From NCBI GenBank assembly GCA_041401985.1, contig JAWKTE010000029.1, forward strand, positions 1 through 29,029: a stretch of 29,029 nt of DNA, in the 5' to 3' direction. Made by a program: the position numbers and the translations under genes. This document shows, piece by piece, positions 15,656-24,500 of the stretch. Under the pieces are notes generated by a model that saw only the letters and a list, made by a program, of their open reading frames with translations, made no database searches and was not told the DNA's origin. The stretch is from JACKHA01 sp041401985. Lineage in GTDB: Bacteria; Planctomycetota; Phycisphaerae; Phycisphaerales; UBA1924. The first letter of the stretch is position 1. Every line of letters starts with the position of its first letter.

Positions 15656-16207
15656 ATGGCATCCCAACTCCCAGATCATCTCAAAGCCGAGCAGGCCGCC
15701 GTCGAGGCCGACATCCGTGCGGCGTTCCACGGCGTCGGACGCGGCCACGGCGTGTCGTGGTCGGAGTCCGAAGCCATCGACAACTACTCCAGCCTCCCGG
15801 ACCGCGCCAAGGCCCGAAGCAAGGACACGGAGCGCCGCTGGGAGGAACTGGTCGACGATCCGAACTGGAACCCCGGCCCAGGCATCGGCGGCTTCAGCTT
15901 CCTCGACCCCATCGGGTATCGATACTACATCGCACCTGCCATGATCCGAGTCGTGCGAGCCGGATCAGACCAGTGGGGGATCGACTTCGCCCTCACCGTC
16001 AATGACGAATTCTGGGCACACCGGATTGGGTTGTTCAAACCCGCGCAAGGAGCCGCCATCGCCCGCTTCCTTCGCTTCATGATCAGCGTGGATCAAGCCG
16101 CGCGCGACGAGTTTGCTGCCAGCTATGGCGGCGTGGGCTCGGACATCAAGTGGACATGCGGTTGGCGGCGCGCGTTGGAGAGCCACTGGGACCGATTCGA
16201 GCCCTGA
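15656..16207 (+). CDS. Small protein of unknown function, possibly DUF6714-like
   Basis: This 183-residue protein has an N-terminal helix (LKAEQAAVEADIRAAFHGVG), an acidic motif ERRWEELVDDPNW, and a SFLDPIGYRYYIAPAMIRVVR segment. That last part resembles the L(S)F(L)xPxxxxYYLPA core of the DUF6714 family, which has no known function. I have not been able to test the match. The frame extends to an ATG at 15593 inside repeat R1; 15656 is preferred because the protein-like composition starts there, though no clear ribosome site supports either start. Flanked by R1 upstream and R2 downstream, it looks like an accessory gene between housekeeping loci. Confidence 0.5.
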   Translation: MASQLPDHLKAEQAAVEADIRAAFHGVGRGHGVSWSESEAIDNYSSLPDRAKARSKDTERRWEELVDDPNWNPGPGIGGFSFLDPIGYRYYIAPAMIRVVRAGSDQWGIDFALTVNDEFWAHRIGLFKPAQGAAIARFLRFMISVDQAARDEFAASYGGVGSDIKWTCGWRRALESHWDRFEP

Positions 16208-16274
16208 CTCTCGCAGCGACGTGCGTTGTCTGTCGAGTGTCAGGCCACGGCTCGGTGTGACCACGCGCTCAATC

Positions 16275-16304
16275 CACACCGACCACCCGCCCCGCCCGGA
16301 GGGC
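16275..16304 (+). repeat. R2 repeat, copy 1
   Basis: CACACCGACCACC followed by CCCCGCCCGGAG is matched at 18149-18178 in 27 of 30 positions. Each copy lies some 70-95 bases after a small island gene. A partial third piece (CCCGGCCCGGAGGGCCAGCG) occurs at about 16353-16372. Confidence 0.6.
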
Positions 16305-16316
16305 ACACGACGGTTG

Positions 16317-16336
16317 CCAGGGGCTTCAGCCCCTGG
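16317..16336 (+). repeat. Perfect hairpin in the island spacer
   Basis: CCAGGGGCT and AGCCCCTGG form a 9-bp perfect inverted repeat with two bases between. CCCCTGGAC recurs inverted as GTCCAGGGG at about 16385-16393, so the spacer could fold further. Confidence 0.55.
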
Positions 16337-16390
16337 ACCAGCCCCACATTACCCCGGCCCGGAGGGCCAGCGAACCCACCCCAGTCCAGG

Positions 16391-16417
16391 GGTGTGGCAT
16401 GGGCGTGGCTTCGCACA
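16391..16417 (+). repeat. R1 repeat, copy 2, left half (ends in target duplication)
   Basis: GGTGTGGCATGGGCGTGGC followed by TTCGCACA is the left half of a second R1 element, interrupted at 16418 by the insertion sequence. Bases 16410-16417 (TTCGCACA) are duplicated at 17441-17448. Joining 16417 to 17449 restores an R1 element closely matching copy 1. Confidence 0.65.
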
Positions 16418-17440
16418 GTGCTCTGTAGAAACGATTTGACAGATGTTCATTGAGCCGGTCCAATGCCGGCCATATGGCAAGGACGCCCGGACCCGATCGG
16501 ATCGTTCTGGAGGTCGCGCGGCTGTCGCTGGCCGCGGCTCGGCGGTGCGTGAGCACCTACGGGTCGATCAAGAGCCGCCACGACTTCACGCAGCCGCAGC
16601 TCATCGCCTGTTTGGTGCTGCGCGCGTACCTGCGCACGACCTTCCGGGGCATCACCCAGCTGCTGGCCGAGATGCCCGACGTCCGCGCCGCGCTGGGTCT
16701 CGAGCGTGTGCCCCACTACACGACGCTGCAGAAGCTGCACGCCAAGCCGCACGTGGTCGGCGTGATCGAGGCCATGCTCACCGACCTGCTCCGCGGCGTG
16801 ACCGGGCAGGACCGGGCCGCGGTCGAGGAGGTCGCGATGGACTCCACCGGCCTGGCGATGACCAACGCCAGCGTCTACTTCCGGATGGTCAAGGAGAAGG
16901 ACAGGGCCGGAAAGGGGTCGAAGAAACGCCGGCCGGCCCGCGGCCCGGACCAGCGCGGCTCGACGAGCGCACCGGCCGCTACGTCAAGGTCTCGGTGGCG
17001 GTGGCCTGCGCGTTGTTCATGCCGTGCGCCATGCGTGGCCTCGGCCCTCGGGCCGACACCACCGAGACCCCCGTCCTGCTGGAGCAGACGTTCCGGTGCT
17101 GCGTCCCGCGCGGCTGTACGCCGACGCGGGTTCGACGCCGAATCGCTGCACGGATCTCGCCGCGACGAACACGGGACCGAGAGCTGGGTGCCGCCGGTGA
17201 TCAAGTCGAAGGACGGCACGGTCAAGACCCCGCACCGGGCCAGGATGCTCGATCTTCCGGCGTGCTACGGCGGGCGCTGGCAGGTCGAGTCGTTCTCTCG
17301 CCGCGCTCAAGCGGACCACCGGCGGGAGCCTGAACTGCCGACTCCCCGCGTCGCTGCTGTCCGAGGCCGCCATGCGGGTGCTGGCCTACACCGTCCATCG
17401 GTAGTGCCAGCGAGAGACTCGAAAGGAGTCTACAGAGCAC
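16418..17440 (+). mobile_element. Insertion sequence, IS5-like, 1,023 bp, defective
   Basis: The ends are 12-bp perfect inverted repeats (GTGCTCTGTAGA at 16418-16429; its complement at 17429-17440). They are flanked by an 8-bp direct repeat, TTCGCACA. One base inward gives 11-bp ends and a 10-bp duplication, so the exact edge is ambiguous. It encodes one DDE transposase broken by frameshifts. An 8-bp duplication is compatible with some IS5-family groups, but the family is inferred from the transposase only. Confidence 0.8.
16474..17404 (+). pseudogene. Frameshifted DDE transposase (IS5-like)
   Basis: The coding pieces lie in different frames. The N-terminal piece reads LIACLVLRAYLRTTFRGITQ, LLAEMPDVRAALGL and HYTTLQKLH, then first Asp in VAMDSTGLAMTNASVYF (codon 16840). 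The frame shifts near 16930-16960 to give TGRYVKVSVAVACALFMPCAM and TPVLLEQTFR. A lost base near 17131 breaks LYADAG / FDAES (second Asp at 17123), followed by ESWVPPVIKSKDGTVKTPHRARM. Another shift near 17290-17300 follows the Glu of WQVESF (17287) and leads into ALKRTTGGSLNCRLPASLL … VLAYTVHR and a TAG at 17402-17404. All three catalytic acids are present in the DNA, but at least three frameshifts make the gene inactive. Confidence 0.8.
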
Positions 17441-17454
17441 TTCGCACAGCCATG
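17441..17454 (+). repeat. R1 repeat, copy 2, right half
   Basis: TTCGCACAGCCATG completes the R1 element begun at 16391. The first eight bases are the target-site duplication, and the terminal ATG at 17452 is also the candidate start of the following gene. Confidence 0.6.
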
Positions 17455-18054
17455 TCCCCGTTCCAACAATCACGCATGGGGCGCGCGAACCAACCAACGC
17501 TGTCCGAAGAGGCTCTCCGTCGCCGTGAAGAGGTGGAGTGGTGGGTCGCGCGACAGATGTGGGCCCATGGCCATCTGTTCAGCAACGAGATCGCCCCGCC
17601 GTGCGGGACGCCGTACTCGGTGCTCTCCGCGGCGATGGAGCGGGGACGGTTGGACTTCGGCACGCCGGAGTTCGAGCAGTTGTTCGGGTCGGCATGCGAT
17701 CATGTTGTTCGCGAGCGGCGTGCAAGAGTCGAATCGGCCGCGGCGTCGACGCGAGCCCACGAGCCTTCGCGCGGTCGATGGCTGCTGTTCCAGCCCAACC
17801 GGGCCGATTTCTGCCAACTCGCGCACGACCCCGGGTTCGTCGATGAGTCGGACGCACCCGCGTGGGACCTCTGGGTGTGCTGGACGACGAGGCCGACGGG
17901 CGGCGTTCTGGTCTCCTGGGTGCCCGAGGCGCTTGTGGATCGCTTCAACGCAGCCACCCTCTGCAGCCCGTGCGACACAGTGGCTTGGGCGGACGAAGAC
18001 GCCCTCGGCGCAGAGTTCGTGTCCAGACTGTTGCGAGAAGGAATCTCCTCGTAG
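17452..18054 (+). CDS. Hypothetical protein, 200 residues
   Basis: No family is recognised. The protein is soluble and rich in Trp and Arg near the start (ALRRREEVEWWVARQMWAHGH), then has MERGRLDFGTPEFEQLFG, RWLLFQPNRADFCQLAHDPGF, a beta-like WDLWVCWTTRPTGGVLVSWVP and a C-terminal helix (LGAEFVSRLLREG). Start choice is uncertain: ATG 17452 lies in repeat R1, and ATG 17476 (MGRANQP) is an alternative. Neither has a ribosome site. The insertion sequence ends 11 bases before 17452 and may have separated the gene from its promoter. The reading frame happens to be open back through the insertion sequence, but that upstream part is transposase. Confidence 0.5.
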   Translation: MSPFQQSRMGRANQPTLSEEALRRREEVEWWVARQMWAHGHLFSNEIAPPCGTPYSVLSAAMERGRLDFGTPEFEQLFGSACDHVVRERRARVESAAASTRAHEPSRGRWLLFQPNRADFCQLAHDPGFVDESDAPAWDLWVCWTTRPTGGVLVSWVPEALVDRFNAATLCSPCDTVAWADEDALGAEFVSRLLREGISS

Positions 18055-18148
18055 TCGTCGGATCGCTCGCGATGCTGACGTTCGCGACGCGCGGATCGCT
18101 GTTCGCCGGTCTCCATGGCGAGGCGCCACCGCGCTAGCGCCCTCAGCC

Positions 18149-18178
18149 CACACCGACCACCTTCCCCGCCCGGAGCGC
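18149..18178 (+). repeat. R2 repeat, copy 2
   Basis: This second copy of R2 (CACACCGACCACC…CCCGGAGCGC) lies 95 bases after the stop of the 200-residue hypothetical gene. It differs from copy 1 at three of 30 positions. Confidence 0.6.
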
Positions 18179-18250
18179 CAGCCAACGCAAGCCGCAAACC
18201 AGTGCGTTCCGCCCAAGACCGCCACCGCCGAGCGTGCGCCAAGGACCCGC

Positions 18251-19957
18251 TCAGCACCCCGCCGCGAACAGCCCGAGGTAGTAGAAGAAGTCGTCGTTGT
18301 TGACCACGCCGTTGGCGACGCCGTGCCCCGCCTGGCCCGGGATGGCCGAGGTGGTCATGTCGGCGATCTGGGCGTCGCCGGCGGCGAAGCGGTCGAGGAA
18401 GTAGAAGAAGTCGTCGCTGTTCAGGACGCCGTTGGGCACGCCGAAGCCGGGCTGGCCCGCGATCGCGCCCGTGGTCAGGTCGGCGTGGCAGGCGTCGTTG
18501 CGGTACACGATCACCACGTCCTCGAGCTCGTCGATCAGCGCCAGGTCCATGTCCTGGTCGTTGTCCGTGTCGAACAGCAGCGTGCACGACCCGGCCCGCG
18601 GGGCCGGCAGCGTGCGGAGGAACGTGAACGTGCCGTCGCCGTTGTTGGTGAAGAAGTCGAAGTCCGCGCTGAAGCACGAGACGTCCCAGTCCAGGTCGCC
18701 GTCGCCGTCCAGGTCGCCCAGGTCGGTGGCCAAGGGGAACGGGCCGGTTGTATATGTGGTGGGGGTGCCCAGTCCGCCCAGTCCGTCGCCCAGCACGATC
18801 GCGCCGCGGTTCTGCTGGCTGTTCGCGGATGCCACATCGATGTGGCCGTCGGCGTTGAGGTCGCCCAGGGCCAGTTGCCACGGGCCCCCGCCCGCGCTGC
18901 GGGGGGGCATCATGGTGAAGGTCGCGTCGCCGTTGGAAATCGCGACGATGAACTGCCCGCTGGTCCGGGCCCCGACCACCAGGTCGAGCAGCCCGTCCTC
19001 GTTCATGTCGGCGGCGCCGAGGGACCACTCGCCCGTGCCGCCGCTGTCGAAGAAGGTGGGGGGGCCGAACACGCCCGTGCCGTCGTTGAGCATGAGGCTG
19101 AGGTTGCCGGAGTTGGCGTTGGTGTTGACCACGTCCTGGTCGCCGTCGCCGTCAACGTCGAGCACCGCGATGCCGCGCGGCGCATCGCCGGCGGCGATGG
19201 ACTGCTGCGGCCGATACGTGCCGTCGCCGTTGCCCAGCAGGATCGACACGGTGTCGGCGTCGATATTGGCGACGCAGATGTCCGCGAAGCCGTCGCGGTT
19301 GAAGTCGGCGGTCTCGGAGGGGCTGGCCCGGTTGCCCACGGCGAAGGTGGGCTGCAGGAACGGGTCGAAGGTGCCCGCGCCACTGGCCTGGTTCATGAAC
19401 ACGCGCAGGTCGGCCGTGTCCTCGTGCACGATGGCCATGTCGGTGAACGAGTCGTTGTTGAGATCGGAGGCGACGCCGCCGTAGGACCGGGTGGTCTGGC
19501 CCGGCGTGGTGCGGGTGGTCATGGTGTCGAGCAGGGTCCAGTCGAGGGCCGCGCGCCGGGTGCGGACCATGAACTGGAAGGACCAGCCGGCATCGCGCAT
19601 CGGCGTGTTGTCCAGGGCACGCAGGGCGCTGGACATGTAGACCGTGACGACCTCCCCCGCGGCCAGCGGGTTGCTCGGCGCGATCGTGACGGACGAGCCG
19701 GCAACGGTGACCGGCCCCTCGACCGGGCCGCTGGAGCGCCCGAAGGCCCAGAGGCTCTGGGGCGTGACGGAGGCGGGGTCGATGGGGCGGTCGAAGTGGA
19801 TGGTGATCTGCCCGCCCGCCGCGGCCATGGTGTGGCGGGCGGGTGCGGTGGAAACGACCTGGAGGGCCTGGGCGCCGGCGGCGGCGGTGAGGAACGCGAC
19901 GGTGAGCGCAGCCGCGATCGAGGCCGGCGGCGCGGTGCGGTTTGGCTGCGTAGGCAT
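18251..19957 (-). CDS. Secreted FG-GAP/VCBS repeat protein with Big_5-like and dockerin-like domains
   Basis: This 568-residue protein is exported by a signal peptide (MPTQPNRTAPPASIAAALTV and on to AGAQA). Next is an Ig-like Big_5 (SbsA-type) domain, residues about 30-135 (HFDRPIDPASV, VTVYMSSALRALDN). Several FG-GAP/VCBS blades follow, with Asp-rich calcium loops (DVDGDGDQD, DLNADGHID, DLDGDGDLD, DTDNDQDMD), predicting a calcium-bound beta-propeller. The last 75 residues are two dockerin-like units (DLTTGAIAGQPGFG / DDFFYFL and AIPGQAGHG / DDFFYYL), the same cassette as in the kelch-like protein at 5065-7449. ATG 19957 is chosen for the signal peptide and the AAAGGGG site upstream. A surface or extracellular role is likely. 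Confidence 0.82.
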   Translation of the reverse strand: MPTQPNRTAPPASIAAALTVAFLTAAAGAQALQVVSTAPARHTMAAAGGQITIHFDRPIDPASVTPQSLWAFGRSSGPVEGPVTVAGSSVTIAPSNPLAAGEVVTVYMSSALRALDNTPMRDAGWSFQFMVRTRRAALDWTLLDTMTTRTTPGQTTRSYGGVASDLNNDSFTDMAIVHEDTADLRVFMNQASGAGTFDPFLQPTFAVGNRASPSETADFNRDGFADICVANIDADTVSILLGNGDGTYRPQQSIAAGDAPRGIAVLDVDGDGDQDVVNTNANSGNLSLMLNDGTGVFGPPTFFDSGGTGEWSLGAADMNEDGLLDLVVGARTSGQFIVAISNGDATFTMMPPRSAGGGPWQLALGDLNADGHIDVASANSQQNRGAIVLGDGLGGLGTPTTYTTGPFPLATDLGDLDGDGDLDWDVSCFSADFDFFTNNGDGTFTFLRTLPAPRAGSCTLLFDTDNDQDMDLALIDELEDVVIVYRNDACHADLTTGAIAGQPGFGVPNGVLNSDDFFYFLDRFAAGDAQIADMTTSAIPGQAGHGVANGVVNNDDFFYYLGLFAAGC

Positions 19958-20029
19958 GGCGACCCCTTTCGACCCCCGGGGGACCAGCGTACCCGGGAGT
20001 CGGGGTGCGTCCAAGCGATTCGTCGCGGA

Positions 20030-21256
20030 TCAGTTGGGCACGGCGGCGGGGGACCAGTTGCGAGCGCCGGCGGAGGCGACGTCCGCGTCCTTCAGGACGT
20101 AGAGCCCCACGAGCCAGTTGTTGACCAGGTAGGGGTCGACCTCGAGCACGCCGGTGATGGTGCCGTAGTTCAGTTGCTCGCGGACGAGGGAGACGGGTCG
20201 CTCGAGGACGACCTCGACGGCGTCGTAGGGGGTGGGGGGGACGCCGATGCAGCAGCCGTCCCACTGGTTGCGCATGACGAGGATCTGGTCGGTGTCGTCC
20301 ATCATGAGCGGGCTGAGAAGGTGGCCCGTGAGGCGGACGTGCGAGCCGTGGAACTGCGTGGCCCAGTCGGGCAGATCGGTGAGGCCCTGGCGGGGCTGGT
20401 AGACGCGCTCGGCCGAGACGAGCAGGTCCCAGGAGATGTCGTAGGGATGCGCGGCCGAGCCGTCGCCTCGGATGACCTGGCCGTTTGCGAGTTCGATGGT
20501 GCCATCGTCGCGGACGGTGTAGGACGGGCCGGCGTGGTGGGCGTCGTCGGCGGCTTCGAGGTCGGGATTGGCGATGAAGCGGATGGCGATGGCGGCTTCG
20601 GAAAAGAAGCGCGGGGAGGCGACGGAGAAGGTGAGGGTGCCGGCGCGGACGTCGTCGCGGAGGGCGGCGAAGGTGCGGCTGGCATGGCCCGGCGGTGGGA
20701 GCAGCGCGGCGGCGGCGTCGGCCTCGACGCCGGGCTCGTGCGCGGCGGGCGTGAGGGGTTCGAGGGTGAGGGACTGGCCCAGGATCTCGCGGATGATGGC
20801 GGCGTCGGCGCGGGGGACGAGAACGGTGATGTCGTCGCCCTTGCCGTCGTCGACGAGGTAGAAGCGGGTGGAGGGGACCGGGACGCGGTAGAAGCGTTCG
20901 GCACTGGGATAGAGGGGCTCGATCTCGGGTGCGAGGAGCCAGGCGCCGGCGTCGGCCAGGCGCTTGATGAAGTCGGCCTCGGGGACGAGCACGGCCTGGT
21001 CGGCGATGTTGGTGAGCATGCCTGCGGCGGCGCGGCTGGTGAAGGGGTCGGCGGGACCGGGCTCGACCAAGGGTGCCGCGGGCGCGGCGGGCTCGGGCGA
21101 GGCGGGGAGGGTGTTTGCGGGAGGGGCTTCGGCCGGGGCGGCCTGGGCGTCTGGCGGCGTCGTTTGGTCGGATGGCTGGAGGGCGAGCGCGGCGCTTGCG
21201 ATGAGCATGGCGCCAGCGGCGGCGAGCAAGGTCATGGTGGGGCGTGGGTTGCGCAT
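20030..21256 (-). CDS. Exported DUF3299-like protein
   Basis: This 408-residue protein has a signal peptide (MRNPRPTMTLLAAAGAMLIA, then SAALA) and a long Ala/Pro-rich linker (residues about 25-75). A middle region without recognised motifs (FYRVPVPSTRFYLVDDGKGDD) follows. The C-terminal domain reads ISWDLLVSAERVY, GSHVRLTGHLLSPLMMDDTD and MRNQWDGCCIGVPPTPYDAVEV. That last segment resembles DUF3299, whose Cys-Cys and VRLTG motifs are conserved but whose function is unknown. ATG 21256 has GGAGG five bases upstream. It lies divergently from cheA. No operon partner is evident except possibly the FG-GAP gene 72 bases downstream. Confidence 0.65.
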   Translation of the reverse strand: MRNPRPTMTLLAAAGAMLIASAALALQPSDQTTPPDAQAAPAEAPPANTLPASPEPAAPAAPLVEPGPADPFTSRAAAGMLTNIADQAVLVPEADFIKRLADAGAWLLAPEIEPLYPSAERFYRVPVPSTRFYLVDDGKGDDITVLVPRADAAIIREILGQSLTLEPLTPAAHEPGVEADAAAALLPPPGHASRTFAALRDDVRAGTLTFSVASPRFFSEAAIAIRFIANPDLEAADDAHHAGPSYTVRDDGTIELANGQVIRGDGSAAHPYDISWDLLVSAERVYQPRQGLTDLPDWATQFHGSHVRLTGHLLSPLMMDDTDQILVMRNQWDGCCIGVPPTPYDAVEVVLERPVSLVREQLNYGTITGVLEVDPYLVNNWLVGLYVLKDADVASAGARNWSPAAVPN

Positions 21257-21527
21257 CGGGCCTCCGCGAGTGGTACCGGCGGAACGGTAGGTGGTTCGCT
21301 TCGGGGTCGCGGGGGGCACGAGTCGGCGGGAGTTGCGCGTGCGATTGGCGGTGCGTGTGAGGCCGGGGGAAGTCCCGTCAATCGGGGGGATGGGGGGCTG
21401 TGCGGCTTAAGTCGGGCGTGGTGCGGGACGAATCAAGAGCGTTCGGGTCGGTTTCGTCGGCGGGCGGCGGGCCATGATGCACGCGCGCCCCTGGGTCGAT
21501 CGCAACATCGCCAGAAGGGTGCGCGCC

Positions 21528-24500
21528 ATGGCTGAACTTGACGACCTGGTGAAAGAGTTCCTGGTCGAGAGCAACGAGAACCTGGATCGTCTGGACCAGG
21601 ACTTCGTGGCGCTCGAGCAGGACGCGAGCGCGACGGACCGGCTGGCGAGCATCTTCCGCACGATCCACACGATCAAGGGCACGTGCGGGTTCCTCGGGTT
21701 CTCGAAGCTCGAGTCGGTGACGCACATCGGCGAGAACCTGTTGAGCCGCCTCCGGGACGGTGAGATCGGGGTCTCGAGCGAGATCGTCACCGCGCTGCTG
21801 CAGATGGTCGACGCGGTGCGCGAGATCCTGGGGAGCATCGAGAACGGGCAGGGCGAGGGAGATGGGGACTACAGCGCGATCATCGAGACGCTGACGGCGC
21901 TCAAGGACGGCGGCGGCGCGGGCGAGGCGGATTCGGAGCCGGAGGGCGAGATCGACGGTGTCGAGGATGCGCTGATCTCGGGCGGCGAGGCGGATGAGGC
22001 CGCGGCGGGGGCGTCGGACGAGATCGACCTGTCTTCGCTGCCTTTCGACGGCGAGTTGACGGCGGACGGCGTGGAACTGACCGAGGGCGACGAGACGGCG
22101 GAGGTGGTCTCGGAGGACGATGGCGACGTGTCCGGCGTTTCGCTGGAGGCGTTGATCGAAGAAGCGGGTCTGGACTCGGGCGAGGCGAGCGACGACGCGG
22201 GCCACGACGACGGCGCGGCGGTCGCGGAGGCCGCGCCGGCGGCGCAGGCTTCGGTTGCGGCCGCGCCTGCGCCGACTGCGCCGACGCCGACTGCGTCGGC
22301 TCCGGCCGCGCCGGCCCCGAAGGCAGCGCCTGCACCGGCGTCGGGTTCGCCCGCGGGCAAGGCGGGCAGCGCGCCCAAGCCGCGTGCCGAGGCGTCCGGC
22401 TCGGATGGGGCAGCGGGCGGGGGCGAGACCGGCTCGACGCCGCCGCCTCCGTCGTCGACGGCCTCGGGCGGGATCCGCGTGGATGTGGGCCTGCTGGACA
22501 AGTTGATGAACCTGGTGGGCGAGCTGGTGCTGGCGCGGAACCAGATCCTGCAGTACAGCGCGACGGCGGAGAACGCGATCCTGTCGGGATCGACGCAGCG
22601 TCTGAACCTGATCACGACCGAGCTGCAGGAGGGCGTGATGAAGACGCGCATGCAGCCGATCGGCAACGTGTGGAGCAAGTTCCCCCGGATCGTGCGCGAC
22701 CTGTCGCAGATGTGCGGCAAGAAGGTGCGGGTCGAAATGCAGGGCCGGGACACGGAACTCGACAAGACGATCATCGAGGCGATCAAGGACCCGCTGACGC
22801 ACATCATCCGCAACTCGGTGGACCACGGGATCGAGTCGCCCGAGAAGCGGGTGGCGGCGGGCAAGCCCGAGGAGGGGCTGCTGTACCTGCGTGCGTTCCA
22901 CGAGGGCGGGCAGGTCAACATCGAGATCATCGACGACGGCGCGGGGATCAACGCCGAGCGGGTCAAGCAGCGGGCGGTCGAGCGGGGCATGATCTCCGCG
23001 GACCAGGCGGCCCGGATGGGCGAGCGCGAGGCGGCGAACCTGATCTTCGCGCCGGGGTTCTCGACGGCGGAGAAGGTGACGAACGTGTCGGGGCGCGGGG
23101 TCGGGATGGACGTCGTGAAGACGAACATCGAGAAGATCGGCGGGACCGTCGATCTCCAGAGCCGCTTCGGTCAGGGCACGACGCTGCGGATCAAGATCCC
23201 GCTGACGCTGGCGATCATCCCGGCGCTGGTGGTGTCGAGCGGCGGGGACCGGTTCGCGATCCCGCAGGTGAGCCTGCTGGAACTGGTGCGGGTCGAGGGG
23301 CGTGAGGCGAGCCAGCGGATCGAGCAGGTCCACGGCACGCCGGTGTACCGCCTGCGCGGGCGGCTGCTGCCGCTGGTGTACCTGTCGAAGGAACTGGGTC
23401 GGAACGGCTCGTCGTCGTCGCGCGGGGGCACGGTCGCGGGGATCGACTTCGCGGTGGCGCGTGAGAAGCACCTGAACTGGAAGCGGACGCTGCGCGAGTT
23501 CCTGGATGGGAAGGCGGAGCTGACGCTGGAGAAGGCGGCGACGCACCGGGACTGCGCGCTGGGCAAGTGGATCTATGGCGAGGGCCAGGCGGAGTTCGGC
23601 GGGCTGGCGGAGTTCCGGTCGCTCGAGTCGCTGCACATGCAGATGCACAACGCGGTGCGGGACGCGATCGTTGCGAAGAACGACAAGCGGGGCGACGACG
23701 CCGAGGAGTGCCTGCGGAGCGTGTCGACGATGTCGGAGCAGATCATCGCGCTGCTGGACCGGATGGAGCAGGTGGCGGGCGCGGGCGAGGTGAACATCGT
23801 GGTGCTGCAGGCCGACGGGCGTCAGTTCGGGCTTGTGGTGGACCAGATCAACGACACCGAGGAGATCGTGGTCAAGCCGCTGGGCAAGATCTTCAAGGGC
23901 CTGGCGACGTTCGCGGGCGCGACGATCATGGGCGATGGGCGGGTGGCGCTGATCCTGGACGTGATGGGCCTGGCCCAGCGTGCCGGCGTGGTGCGCGAGG
24001 GTCGCGAGCGGAACCTGCACGAGTCGGGCCAGAAGGGCGAGTCGAGCGGCGGGACGCGGCAGACGCTGCTGCTGTTCCGCGTGAGCGACACGCACCGGAT
24101 GGCGATCCCGCTGTCGATGGTGGCGCGTCTGGAGGAGTTCCCGCGGGACCTGGTGGAGCAGTCCGGCGAGCAGCCGGTGATGCAGTATCGCGGCGGGATC
24201 ATGCCGCTGGTGCCGCTGGGCCGGGTGCTGGGCTACTCGGGCGGGACGGCGGACGCCGGGGCCGCGCCGGGGGCCGAGGGCGCCGGCGAGAGCATCCAGG
24301 TGATCGTGGTGACGCGCGGCGAGCAGTCGATCGGGCTGGTCGTGGACCGGATCGTGGACATCGTCGAGCAGTCGGTGTCGGTGAAGCGGACGGGGCTGCG
24401 GTCGGGGGTGATCGGCTCGGCGGTGATCGAGGGCAAGGTGACGGAACTGCTGGACGTCGAGGGCGTGATCCGCTCGGTGCTGCAGGACGACGAGTCGTGG

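Noticed and set aside
16450..18054. One long plus-strand frame joining transposase and the downstream hypothetical protein
   Set aside because: The reading frame is open only by chance in GC-rich DNA. The IS right end and target duplication (17429-17448) lie in the middle, and the transposase continues in other frames.
15593..18180. Integron attC sites around the island genes
   Set aside because: R1 and R2 lack the paired core sites (GTTRRRY-type) of attC, and no integrase gene is present.
21320..21355. Sigma-54-like promoter (GGCACG … TTGC) before cheA
   Set aside because: The spacing between the GG and GC elements is 18 bases instead of about 10.
17525..21535. A 1,336-codon plus-strand open frame opposite the FG-GAP and DUF3299-like genes
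   Set aside because: It covers two minus-strand genes with signal peptides, calcium motifs and ribosome sites. The plus frame is Gly/Val/Asp/Arg-rich shadow sequence.
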